From Saprospiraceae bacterium (GTDB lineage Bacteria; Bacteroidota; Bacteroidia; Chitinophagales; Saprospiraceae): DNA of 64,000 bases. The stretch is from the NCBI GenBank assembly GCA_020631355.1, contig JAHDHL010000008.1:65928-129927 (forward strand). Reading direction: 5' to 3'. A program made the translations under genes and the position numbers. The notes below the pieces were generated by a model. That model did not search any database. It saw only the letters and a list, made by a program, of their open reading frames with translations, and was not told the DNA's origin. The stretch's first letter is position 1; each line of letters begins with the position of its first letter. Of the stretch, positions 34,410-43,503 are shown in pieces.

Positions 34410-36116
34410 TTATTTCACATATTTCCAAATCATATTCTCATCAAAAATGAAGGCTTGGGAATGATCCTTTTCTCCTTTTTTTAATTGTTGGATTAATCCT
34501 CTGAATGCTGTTTGCATAGCAGGTAAGGTCCATTTTCCAAAAAGGGTATGTCCTGCCTCATATCGCTGGAGCATGTATTCTTCAGGCGTAGTCACATAGC
34601 CCGAATATGCATTGGCATACGGTGAAAGTATAACTTGTCGGATACCCATATTTCCCATTTCATCCATAATGCTTTTCCTCAGTCTTTGGGCAGCAATGGT
34701 AGTGATTTCAGTTGGGATTCCAATAATGGCAATTTCTCCGATGGTGAATATTTGCAATGGTAATCTGGAAATAATCCAAGGTTTGTGAACGGCCTTGCGT
34801 TGCTTGACGGCATTCCTGATAAAGGCCAATGATTTTTCTATGACGCCGGGAATGGGAATCTGTGAAGCATTATCAAACCAGGCCAACTTCCCCTTGATAC
34901 ACTCGACCACCACATGCTTGGGTGATTGGGTGGAATATTTGAGATGAATATAATCCGCATATTCCTTGCTTCGTTCTTTGGCCCACTTGAGTTCATTGTT
35001 CTTATGGATATCCAATGCGGCTTTCAATAAGGCTCCGAATGGTTTGGCCATTCCCGGCCCTTCCACTGTACCCTCCAGAAAGGAAACCCCCAGACAAGGT
35101 TGTGAGGTTCTGCACCCTTTCTCTCCGTTCGTGAAATCCTCATCACAGATGATTTCCGAGAATTCCCTATACGTCTGGATGTAACGAATGTCATCATTCC
35201 CCATAAGGGACTTACGAGTCAGTGCATCAGAGATATTCCTTGCCTTTTGGTATTGCAAATCACCGGTGTAACGCGCACTTTCATAGTCATCCTTGAATTT
35301 ACCCCGAGTCCATTGTTTTCGTTTGTCATAGACGAAGTTGGGCGTGATATCCCCACAGGCATCCTGTGCAAAAAGACAAATGGTTTGTTGCTGGTATTTT
35401 TCCTTATAATATTGTTCTAGGTAATCAGCTGCGTAACCCTTGTTATCCGAACAAATCTTGTATTTGTCATTAGAGATACTGGTACAATGTGTTCCGAACC
35501 AATTGATACTGCAAATAATGCGACCTGCTGCATTTTCGAAGTGCATGAGTTTCATTTCACGATCCGCAGCCAAATGCCATGCTTCCTTTTTCAGTTTTTG
35601 CTTGACTTCAGGATTTCGGTTGTATGCATCGAGTGATCGATTAAAGGCCACTTCTTCCTGCTCCTTGAAAACATCCGTTCCGAATTTGAGTTGTGCATCC
35701 TCCATGTCCAATGCCGCCAATACGATGGATTGGGTAATACCATCCCGATAATGCTCATATACATCCTGTCTGAATCCCGGAGTGGGAACATTGTAAAAGA
35801 AGTGTTGGGTGTAACCTCCGCCGGCACTATGGGTGTGTTGTGCCGTAATCATTACGTTGGCATCCTCGAAACCAAGGTGGGCATATTCCTGTCTGAGTTT
35901 TTCTATGATACCATGTTTGAGATAGATACTGCACATGCCCAGTTCCACATTCACAAAAGCAATCCTAGTTCCTTGGTTGGATATGACCACCGCCCTGGAG
36001 TAAAGCTGGGTTTCAATATCCTTCATCTTATGGAACGGACGGCCATAACCGTGCATGCCGAGGTTCTTTCTGAAATAGGTGATATCGGTTTTGGCTGCTC
36101 CGACCTTATAACTCAT
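34410..36116 (-). CDS. Neutral ceramidase-like hydrolase without signal peptide
   Basis: A 568-residue protein starting MSYKVGAAKTDITYF (36116); the frame from 36143 adds nine residues. It has the neutral/alkaline ceramidase core: LGMHGYGRP, ITAQHTHSAGGGYTQH with zinc-site histidines, NRSLDAYNRNP, and INWFGTHC. Where family members carry the nucleophile in GDVSPN, this one reads GDITPN with Thr258, and the GxxC that should follow is absent. It lacks a secretion signal and the C-terminal immunoglobulin-like domain of secreted enzymes (about 650-780 residues in total). A changed substrate or lost amidase activity is possible; a late segment FTIGEIAIIGIPTEITT remains typical. Confidence 0.85.
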   Translation of the reverse strand: MSYKVGAAKTDITYFRKNLGMHGYGRPFHKMKDIETQLYSRAVVISNQGTRIAFVNVELGMCSIYLKHGIIEKLRQEYAHLGFEDANVMITAQHTHSAGGGYTQHFFYNVPTPGFRQDVYEHYRDGITQSIVLAALDMEDAQLKFGTDVFKEQEEVAFNRSLDAYNRNPEVKQKLKKEAWHLAADREMKLMHFENAAGRIICSINWFGTHCTSISNDKYKICSDNKGYAADYLEQYYKEKYQQQTICLFAQDACGDITPNFVYDKRKQWTRGKFKDDYESARYTGDLQYQKARNISDALTRKSLMGNDDIRYIQTYREFSEIICDEDFTNGEKGCRTSQPCLGVSFLEGTVEGPGMAKPFGALLKAALDIHKNNELKWAKERSKEYADYIHLKYSTQSPKHVVVECIKGKLAWFDNASQIPIPGVIEKSLAFIRNAVKQRKAVHKPWIISRLPLQIFTIGEIAIIGIPTEITTIAAQRLRKSIMDEMGNMGIRQVILSPYANAYSGYVTTPEEYMLQRYEAGHTLFGKWTLPAMQTAFRGLIQQLKKGEKDHSQAFIFDENMIWKYVK

Positions 36117-36218
36117 TCGGATACGTTTTTTGTTTGTCCGCACAATGTACGCCTAATCCATCAAATCATGTTGTTGAACACAATTTTGACGCCATTTGGT
36201 ATGTTTGGATGTGGTGTT

Positions 36219-37619
36219 TTAGGGTCGTATCTGTTCAGTGAGCCAGGTTCTTTCGGCAATGCGGGATTCATTATTGATATCTACTATCAATTGGTTCCTG
36301 TCATCTTTATCCATGACTTCCAATTGGAGCAGTTTCTTGGCATACTTGACGAAGTTGAGGTAGTTGTTCTTATTCGGTCCAATGTCCTTTTTCCTGTAAA
36401 TCTGCGTTTTCAGATTATCGAGATAATTTGAGAATATGTCCCAATCCTGCGTTTCATAAAAAATCTTAATCATGATGGTCTTGGCGGAGATTTGGGTATG
36501 GAAATCACTGTATTCAATCATTTGTAATAGCATCAGTGCATCCTTGTATGCTCTTTGGTGGTATGCCAATCTGGCCTTGTTGAAACTGTAGGCACTTTCC
36601 TGGTATTTGGCTTCCAGTTTATTGATGTAAGCATCCACGAATACCTCCGCAAAATCCAACTTGTCAGCTGCAATACAAACGGTCATGAAATTCCTGTAGG
36701 TGAACCTGGAAAGATAACCATCAATATAAAGATATCCACCCTCCAGACATTCCTTGTACAGGTTATATTCCTCTTGGAGATAGGCCGTGTTGCCTGCATT
36801 ATATTGCCTGATACAAAAGTTGAGAGCCAATAGATAAAGCGACCTCAGTTGGTCTTCCGGAAAGAGGGATTTATGTTTTTCCAGTTCCGTTCTGAATTTC
36901 TCGAACCATCCCGATTCCGGATCTTTCCTCAAGGCTTGGTAACAATGATAATAGATGGAAATGACAGGGATGTCATAATGTTTTTCCGTTTCGACAATAC
37001 TGAGGATTTCCTCAATTAGGGCTTGTTTGTATTCTATCTTGTAAATGGTCTGATGACTGATAACATAACAGGCTTGTTCCAGTTTTCGGGCATAATAGGC
37101 AATGTCTATATAATCACCTACTTCCTGAAGATGTACATCGCCCTGCCTCCGTTTCATCGAGGTATGATAATACCTTTCCCATTCTATCTTATACTGGTAT
37201 TCGTAGAAGTCGGCATTCTGGATTTTCTTCTTCTCATGATCCTTGGATACCTTGTTGATTTGCCGTTCAAAATGTTTGGATAGGTTCATCTTACGATAAA
37301 TGGTAGCCAATCTGATATCCGAGGTCGCTTCTTGTTCATAGGATTGGTGAACCAGATATTGTTCGATGTTTTTCTGGAGAAAAGTCATGACCAACCGAAT
37401 CTTACCGTCATCGTAAGCTGTTTTGGGATATAGTTTTTTGTAGGCTTCTTCCTTGGCAATGACCGTCTTACCTTGTTTCTTGATCTTAATGAGTATGTCA
37501 AATAGCTCTATTACATCTTCCCTGTGATTATAGAAGGGAGAACGGATCCATTTCTTGATTTCTCTGATTTGTTTATCAGATAATTTAAGAACCAACTGTA
37601 ATAGTAGGCTGTTTTTCAT
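36219..37619 (-). CDS. Uncharacterised alpha-helical repeat protein
   Basis: A 466-residue, almost entirely helical, soluble protein. It opens with LLLQLVLKLSDKQIREIKKWIRSPFYNHREDVIELFDIL; an opening of this kind, with a short helix and an SPFYN box, recurs in uncharacterised Saprospiria proteins as far as I recall. The rest looks like TPR/HEAT-like helical hairpins with many aromatics (YYHTSMKRRQ, ISIYYHCYQAL, LNFCIRQYNAGN). There is no signal, membrane helix or enzyme motif. It starts about 100 bp upstream of the ceramidase-like gene on the same strand. The function is unknown; a scaffold role is the most one can infer. Confidence 0.85.
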   Translation of the reverse strand: MKNSLLLQLVLKLSDKQIREIKKWIRSPFYNHREDVIELFDILIKIKKQGKTVIAKEEAYKKLYPKTAYDDGKIRLVMTFLQKNIEQYLVHQSYEQEATSDIRLATIYRKMNLSKHFERQINKVSKDHEKKKIQNADFYEYQYKIEWERYYHTSMKRRQGDVHLQEVGDYIDIAYYARKLEQACYVISHQTIYKIEYKQALIEEILSIVETEKHYDIPVISIYYHCYQALRKDPESGWFEKFRTELEKHKSLFPEDQLRSLYLLALNFCIRQYNAGNTAYLQEEYNLYKECLEGGYLYIDGYLSRFTYRNFMTVCIAADKLDFAEVFVDAYINKLEAKYQESAYSFNKARLAYHQRAYKDALMLLQMIEYSDFHTQISAKTIMIKIFYETQDWDIFSNYLDNLKTQIYRKKDIGPNKNNYLNFVKYAKKLLQLEVMDKDDRNQLIVDINNESRIAERTWLTEQIRP

Positions 37620-38110
37620 CCTTAATTCTTAACGAAAGAAAGTATTAATCTTTTGTTATTCAGTTAATTGTGCTCTTTTTTGAGCATTAATTATAAACAA
37701 ATTTACTAAAATGTATTTGGCTTCGCTTATATATGTGTCCATATTTGGATAGAAATCAAGACAAAATGAAAAGAAACTTACACATTCCGAGTGTTGTGAA
37801 TGGTTTTCCAATGAAGACTGAATTTTCGTTTTGCACATTGGGTTCCGCTATGAAATTTCCACTCATTCATAAGATAAATCTCACTTATTCCTCGTTAGAA
37901 ATCAGGGATTAGATGAAATCAGGTTAGTTGTATCATGGATTCAGGATTGGATTCATTCGATATACAACCCATTAGGAAAGAGGTGGTCTTTGGTTAAAGT
38001 GACAAATAGTTGTCACACCATACCAATCAGAAAGCGACATCTGATGATAAAATTGATTAACTTAGAAGGGACGTTGGTATGTAGGGATAAGCATTGAAAA
38101 ACCGAATCAC
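37620..38110. other. Divergent intergenic region, 491 bp
   Basis: It lies between the minus-strand helical protein and the plus-strand T9SS protein, so it should hold two promoters. The only clear element is the inverted repeat GTGACAA, ATAG, TTGTCAC at 37999-38016, about 95 bp before the ATG at 38111, a possible operator. A 60-codon minus frame at 37656-37838 has no coding signs. Confidence 0.35.
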
Positions 38111-40984
38111 ATGAAAAGATTGCTCTACACATTTTGGATGATATTGGCTTTTTACTCCTTGGAAGCCCAGGGTTGGTATAAGTTCTATGACCAATATCCA
38201 TCCTCTATCGCCAATGTGATTACCCAACTCCCGGACGAATCCTACGTCGTGGCTGGAGTCATCGATCCCTTTGCCGCTGACCAGTTGTTTCTTGCCAAGG
38301 TGGAGGTAAATGGTGATGTTAACCAAATCAAGATGGACTATGATTTGCGCATGGTGCATCTGAGTACTTTCCTCCATACCGATGATGGCGGATTGGTCTT
38401 GCTGGGAGCAGTCATGAATCCTACTTCTGATTTGGTCGTAATCAAGTTTGACGCAAACCTCAATCTGGAATGGAAAACAATTCTTCCCTCATTGGGTAGC
38501 CAGGAAATACCTAATCAAATGGCCATTGATAATGATGGCAATTACCTGATACATGGCATCTGGCAAAAATCCGGCGGGATTTCCCCCATTTTGGCGAGGG
38601 TGGACACCCAGGGTTCTGTTCTCTGGCACAGTTCAGGAGTAGACGTAAGAACCTCATCCAGTGTATCATTCAATGAGGATGGTAATATCATATCCACAGG
38701 GATGACCTTGTCCAATCCATCCAAGGTATATGTAAGTGTGCACGATATCCATTCAGGGAATGATATCGATGTATGGATTTATGATTCCAGCCCTTTTGAA
38801 AAGGAAGAAGGCTATGAGATTATTCCGAGTAGCAATGGACATATGTTCCTGGTTTCAAGATATACCTTGTATGATGAGAATTTCGATAAGATTCTGGATG
38901 CTAGGATTCGTATCCGTGAGATAGGAGCCAATGGAAGTATCATCCAACAAGTGGATCAATCCAGGGATATGTTGCCTGAAGAATATGTAAGGGCATATCG
39001 TTTGGATGACGGTACTTTTACCTATTGTTTCAGGTCCCATGAAAACGATAATAGATACTATATCCAATTGGTTCATCTGGCCAGCGATTTGAGTACTGAA
39101 CTATGGTCGAGGGAATACATGGATATCTCTCCAGAAATCGAATTGGCCCATGATTTTATCCGTACTCGGGATGGTGGTTATATGGTTTCCGGTGCGATTG
39201 CCGAGGGAGGATACATTCCACTCTTATTGAAGGTGGATGCCAATGGCATTGCCTTTACCAATGATATCAGTGGTTATGTCTTCCATGATGATGGTAATTG
39301 TAACTATGATTCTGGAGAATCCACCCTTTCGGATTGGATGGTGGAAATCAAGAAAGGAAACGAAGTCTATTATCGCATGTCGGACGATAATGGATATTAT
39401 TCCATTGCTGTGGATACAGGGGATTATACCATTCGGACAATTCCTCCTTCTGATGTTTGGTCTGCATGTGAACCCATAGTGGTTTCATTTGATGATTTTT
39501 TCCAACAGGAAACCGCAAATGTAGGAGCAGAACCCGAATTCGACTGTCCAGTTCTTTCTGTGGATATCAGTATTGGATCATTGAGAAGATGCTATGACCG
39601 TACATACACCGTTGATTATTGTAACCTAGGTACAGTCAATGCCACTGATGCCTACATTGAAGTGGAAATTGATTCCCAATTGGTCATCGTGGGTACTACA
39701 CATCCCATCGCCCAACAGGACGGGAACTGGCTCAGATTCAATGTTGGGGATTTGGCTTACAATGAATGTGGTTCATTCAATATCACGGTCTATACACCTT
39801 GTGAAGTGACCTTGGGTGACATCCATTGCAGTACGGCCCATATCTTTCCTGATGATGTTTGCAGTGATGTATCCGAATGGACCGGAGCCACTGTAAAGGT
39901 AGTGGGTGAATGTGTTGATGATAATTTCGTCCATTTCGAAATCAAGAATGTCGGAGATGGTGATATGGGAACGGCATTGCCTTTCAATGTCATAGAGGAC
40001 GATATGATTCTGATGACGGGCACCTATGATTTGAATGCGGGTGAGACCATGCCTGTCACTGTACCGGCGACAGGAGGTGTGTATCGTCTGGAAGCACAGC
40101 AAGTACCGGATTATCCGATGAATTCCACGCCTAGTGTAGTGGTGCCGGGTTGTGGTGGTTTCTTCGATAGTGATTATATGAATTGGTATCCACTGGATGA
40201 TGATGAATTGTTCTACGATGTGAGTTGTATGGAGAATGTGGATAGTTATGATCCTAACGACAAGCAAGCGGAACCTGTCGGTTATGATACGCCCCATTAT
40301 ATTTATCCGAATACGGATCTGGAGTATCAGATACAATTCCAGAATACCGGTACGGATACGGCCTATCATGTTATTCTGATAGATAGTTTGTCACCGATGC
40401 TGGATGTATCCACATTCAGGGAGGGAACCAGTAGCTTCCCATATACACTGGATATCATCCAAGGGAATGGAGTGAATATTCTGAGGTTCGAATTCAAGAA
40501 TATCAACCTTACTCCATTCATGTATGATGAAGCGAATTCCACTGGTTTTGTGAAGTTCAATATTGCACAGCAAAAGGATTTGCCGAATGGTTCACTCATA
40601 GAAAACGAAGCATCCATTTATTTTGATTTCAATGAGAGAATCCTGACAAACAGGACTTATCATACGGTACATGATGATTTCATGCCTATTGATCTCATAT
40701 TGGAAGGGAACCAGCATAATGGTGTTGAGGAAGAACATATTCTCAATGTGGAAGTCACTCCTAATCCTTTCATAGATAAGGCATTGGTAACCATCCACGA
40801 TTTGGCAGATGGCGAAACAGCAACTATCAGACTCTACAGTGCTGATGGTAAGCTCATGCGAATCGGTACTTTCAATAGTAACTTCTTCTGGTTGGAACGA
40901 GGTATACTGTCGAAAGGGGTATATTTCTACAGTGTCATTGTAAGCAGTGGTAGAGAATACCACGATAAGATTATCATTCGATAA
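38111..40984 (+). CDS. Large T9SS type A secreted protein
   Basis: A 957-residue secreted protein with signal MKRLLYTFWMILAFYSLEA and cleavage before Q. The first 390 residues are propeller-like (ANVITQLPDESYVVAG, GGLVLLGAVMNPTSDLVVIKFD). Residues about 395-480 form an SdrD-B-like domain (ISGYVFHDDGNCNYDSGE, DNGYYSIAVDTGDYTI). They are followed by DUF11/DUF7619-like regions, ending in the family-typical EASIYFDFNERILTNRTYHTV. The C-terminus is a type A sorting domain (VTPNPFIDKALVTIH, ATIRLYSADGKL, KGVYFYSVIV). It is exported by T9SS, released or anchored on the surface. Two hairpins follow. Confidence 0.93.
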   Translation: MKRLLYTFWMILAFYSLEAQGWYKFYDQYPSSIANVITQLPDESYVVAGVIDPFAADQLFLAKVEVNGDVNQIKMDYDLRMVHLSTFLHTDDGGLVLLGAVMNPTSDLVVIKFDANLNLEWKTILPSLGSQEIPNQMAIDNDGNYLIHGIWQKSGGISPILARVDTQGSVLWHSSGVDVRTSSSVSFNEDGNIISTGMTLSNPSKVYVSVHDIHSGNDIDVWIYDSSPFEKEEGYEIIPSSNGHMFLVSRYTLYDENFDKILDARIRIREIGANGSIIQQVDQSRDMLPEEYVRAYRLDDGTFTYCFRSHENDNRYYIQLVHLASDLSTELWSREYMDISPEIELAHDFIRTRDGGYMVSGAIAEGGYIPLLLKVDANGIAFTNDISGYVFHDDGNCNYDSGESTLSDWMVEIKKGNEVYYRMSDDNGYYSIAVDTGDYTIRTIPPSDVWSACEPIVVSFDDFFQQETANVGAEPEFDCPVLSVDISIGSLRRCYDRTYTVDYCNLGTVNATDAYIEVEIDSQLVIVGTTHPIAQQDGNWLRFNVGDLAYNECGSFNITVYTPCEVTLGDIHCSTAHIFPDDVCSDVSEWTGATVKVVGECVDDNFVHFEIKNVGDGDMGTALPFNVIEDDMILMTGTYDLNAGETMPVTVPATGGVYRLEAQQVPDYPMNSTPSVVVPGCGGFFDSDYMNWYPLDDDELFYDVSCMENVDSYDPNDKQAEPVGYDTPHYIYPNTDLEYQIQFQNTGTDTAYHVILIDSLSPMLDVSTFREGTSSFPYTLDIIQGNGVNILRFEFKNINLTPFMYDEANSTGFVKFNIAQQKDLPNGSLIENEASIYFDFNERILTNRTYHTVHDDFMPIDLILEGNQHNGVEEEHILNVEVTPNPFIDKALVTIHDLADGETATIRLYSADGKLMRIGTFNSNFFWLERGILSKGVYFYSVIVSSGREYHDKIIIR

Positions 40985-41022
40985 CCCAAAGCATATATTC
41001 CCAAGAAAATACACACAAAAGG

Positions 41023-41058
41023 TTGGGTGGTCCTGATTGGTTCAATCAGGATGCCCAA
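41023..41058 (+). terminator. Hairpin after the T9SS type A gene
   Basis: TCCTGATTG (41031-41039) pairs with CAATCAGGA (41043-41051), extended by outer TTGGG/CCCAA. The T-tract is absent, so it is only a probable transcript end. Confidence 0.55.
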
Positions 41059-41090
41059 TATTAGAAATCAAGAAATCTTCATACTTAAGG

Positions 41091-41123
41091 ATAGCTCTTT
41101 CCCAAGAAGTTGGGGAGAGCTAT
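41091..41123. terminator. Hairpin between convergent genes
   Basis: ATAGCTCT with CCC (41091-41103) pairs with GGGGAGAGCTAT (41112-41123). It lies 22 bp beyond the stop of the minus-strand gene at 41145 and may serve both strands. Confidence 0.6.
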
Positions 41124-41144
41124 TTGTTAATGAATAGGGTAGGG

Positions 41145-41906
41145 TTATTCAATGGTTTCCCTTACATCATCAAGGGATTCTACGCATAATAAGATGGAGG
41201 CTGAATAATCTGTTGTCGATTCTACATCCTCCTCTAATTCCTTATAATACTGGATGATTTCGGGATTGTAAATGGAAAGTTCATCCAGTACGACATAGAG
41301 TAGGAAGACCTGGTTTTTTTTGTCTGTGTAGATGTAACTTTTTTCATTATTGCCGAATAATCCGTTGGTCATTAATGCATTACCGATATCATCTGCTTCA
41401 TCATCTGTTACATTATTGGTGTAATGGATTTCATGTTGGACATTTCCGAAAGTCCTTATGTTACTCATTTGATTGATAGGATCATTGGCAACAAGGAATC
41501 CGATGATGATGAGCATATAAATGATGAGTCCTAGTATGGAAAGTAGGATGACCCTTGCCCATCCATGAAGTTGGCCTCCGTTTTCGATATGTGCTTGTAT
41601 ATCCTTTCCGTACCAGTTTTTATGGAGTTGATAGTAGGCTATTGTATATGTTACGGGAATAACGTATCCCGGGATTTTTTCTACCGCAGGTACATATGCC
41701 ACCAAAAAGACGATAAGCCCCGAAAAAATAATGGTAGCAGTCCAAAGACCTAGGTTCTTTTCCGGCTTCCTAAGAGTTGTGGCTGTTTGGGTCATGAAGA
41801 AACAGGAGACCAAGGGCCCTCCGATGAAAGCACCTGCTGCAACAGCTGTATCAGAGTACACCTTATGGCTGTGTTCCTTGATTTCCTGGTCTATGATTTG
41901 GGTCAT
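41145..41906 (-). CDS. Membrane protein coupled to a flavoprotein gene
   Basis: A 253-residue protein starting at MTQIIDQEIKEHSHKVYSD; the ATG at 41906 overlaps the stop of the upstream gene by four bases (ATGA), which fixes the start. It has about four hydrophobic segments in the first 140 residues (AAGAFIGGPLVSCFF, ATIIFSGLIVFLVAYV, GYVIPVTYTIAYY, VILLSILGLIIYMLIIIGFLV). A soluble C-terminal half of about 110 residues contains a DDEADDIGNAL acidic run. No family is recognised. Translational coupling suggests function with the FAD protein. Confidence 0.85.
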   Translation of the reverse strand: MTQIIDQEIKEHSHKVYSDTAVAAGAFIGGPLVSCFFMTQTATTLRKPEKNLGLWTATIIFSGLIVFLVAYVPAVEKIPGYVIPVTYTIAYYQLHKNWYGKDIQAHIENGGQLHGWARVILLSILGLIIYMLIIIGFLVANDPINQMSNIRTFGNVQHEIHYTNNVTDDEADDIGNALMTNGLFGNNEKSYIYTDKKNQVFLLYVVLDELSIYNPEIIQYYKELEEDVESTTDYSASILLCVESLDDVRETIE

Positions 41907-43099
41907 GATATGGTTGTTTTGAATTTTGAAGCAATCCGTGCTGCCATTGAGAAACAAGCTTGTAATAGATATCCCCCTGTTGGTGCATCCCAATCCAACA
42001 TCTCTCCCATGAGATGGTATTCAGGGCATTTTTTCAAGGAGAAATCCGGATTCAGTTCATCCATGTCTATACCTCCTACTGTAGAAATGGCTTCTTCGAT
42101 GGGTCTCAGGGATGAAACGGGAATCCTTAGATTTTTCAGGGATTTCACAAATGAATCCGTCTGAAGATAAGTTGCCTTGTCCGTCCATTGTTTGACAAGT
42201 GCCAGAGCGCATTTGTCAAGATTGAGAATGTATGCATAATGCTTACTTTTAATGGACTTTCCCTTGATTTTTTTCTCTAATTCTTCAATTGAATTATGCG
42301 GTTTCAAATCAAGTCCTATCTCAGGTTTGTGGCCCGCTTGGATTTGCTCCCTGACTAATGAGGATATAGGGTAGACAGCATTGCCCTCTAGTCCGTATTC
42401 GGTGATGAGGGCTTCTCCCTTGATATATTTTCCATTACATGAAATGGCAATGTTCTTCAGTGGCTTGCCTTCATATTCTTGTACGAATGCCTCATTCCAT
42501 TCGATATTCAGTCCGCAATTAGAAGCCCCGAATGGTTGTGATCGGATACCGATGGATTCGAATGCCTTCAGCCATGAGCCATCCGAACCTGTTTTTGACC
42601 AAGAGGCTCCTCCCATTGAGAATACATAATAATCAGCATGAAGGGTTGTTTTTTCTTCCTGATGAAGAATGATAGGTCGCATTTGTTCATCAAAACCTGA
42701 GAATGAATGATGATGATGGAATTGCACACCTTTTTCCATACAGCGATCCTTGATGGCTTTGAGGACTTCAGCTGGTTTGATGCCTGTAATGGGGAAAATT
42801 CTGCCACTACTTCCAACATAGGTATCCACTCCCAAATCCTTAAGCCAATCTCTGGTGGATAAGGTGTCAAAAGCCTGCAAGGCACGTTTTAGGATAGGAT
42901 GGGGAGTATAATAATTTGGTAAATGTTCCTTGGTCTGTTCGTGTGATAGATTGAAACCTCCCTTTCCTGCAACTAGGAATTTCCGTCCCGCTATTTTTTC
43001 CTTTTCAAAAATATGGATATCCATACCCTGAGGTAGCATGGAAGCCAATGCCAGTCCTGCAGAACCTCCTCCGATAATTGCTATGGTAATAGGTTTCAT
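41903..43099 (-). CDS. BaiN/HI0933-type FAD flavoprotein
   Basis: A 398-residue flavoprotein of the HI0933/BaiN group. The FAD-binding motif is IAIIGGGSAGLALAS, followed by EKEKIAGRKFLVAGKGGFNLSH, the signature of this family. It continues with GRIFPITGIKPAEVL, YYVFSMGGASWSKTGSDG and the terminal DWDAPTGGYLLQACFSMAARIA. Known relatives include bile-acid-pathway and RNA-modifying-like reductases, but most are uncharacterised; the substrate here is unknown. It is upstream of and overlaps the membrane-protein gene, so the two form a two-gene operon. Confidence 0.93.
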   Translation of the reverse strand: MKPITIAIIGGGSAGLALASMLPQGMDIHIFEKEKIAGRKFLVAGKGGFNLSHEQTKEHLPNYYTPHPILKRALQAFDTLSTRDWLKDLGVDTYVGSSGRIFPITGIKPAEVLKAIKDRCMEKGVQFHHHHSFSGFDEQMRPIILHQEEKTTLHADYYVFSMGGASWSKTGSDGSWLKAFESIGIRSQPFGASNCGLNIEWNEAFVQEYEGKPLKNIAISCNGKYIKGEALITEYGLEGNAVYPISSLVREQIQAGHKPEIGLDLKPHNSIEELEKKIKGKSIKSKHYAYILNLDKCALALVKQWTDKATYLQTDSFVKSLKNLRIPVSSLRPIEEAISTVGGIDMDELNPDFSLKKCPEYHLMGEMLDWDAPTGGYLLQACFSMAARIASKFKTTIS

Positions 43100-43503
43100 A
43101 TATCCACAAAAGTAACATTATACGATTAAATTAATTCAAGTATCCATCCAGTTCCCAATGAATAGATAATGGTGTTTCGCAACGAGTCTAACATACTGGA
43201 AGAATGAAATTCAATGATAGGGAACAGTGGGGGTATCCGTTGATAAACGGATGATTTTTCCATTTGGACACTCACTTTTTGAGATTTTTTACTCTATCCA
43301 TATGAAGACAACTTTAATTTTTTCAAAGTCAGTGGAAATGGGATGTGAAAAGGTAACATGCACCAAGTAACGGACTTAGCCGAAAGTTTATACCACTTAA
43401 CTGAAATCGTGTATTGTTGGGTACGACATCGAATTCATTCTGACTAGATTTTATTCATTAACTTGGTTCTCAATGAACAAAGAGAGCCGGAAAATATTAT
43501 TCC
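43100..43503. other. Divergent intergenic region, 404 bp
   Basis: This separates the minus-strand flavoprotein gene from the plus-strand exported-protein gene. A short hairpin, ATCCGTT, GATA, AACGGAT (43235-43252), is followed by GATTTTTCC and looks like a small terminator or attenuator for a transcript starting upstream of it. No coding frame or tRNA was seen. Confidence 0.35.

Noticed and set aside
35691-36431. Open plus-strand frame of 246 codons
   Set aside because: It is antisense to the ceramidase-like gene and the end of the helical protein gene; no coherent protein features.
39773-40369. Open minus-strand frame of 198 codons
   Set aside because: It is a shadow of the T9SS gene on the plus strand; rich in Ile, His, Thr and Arg, with no domain.
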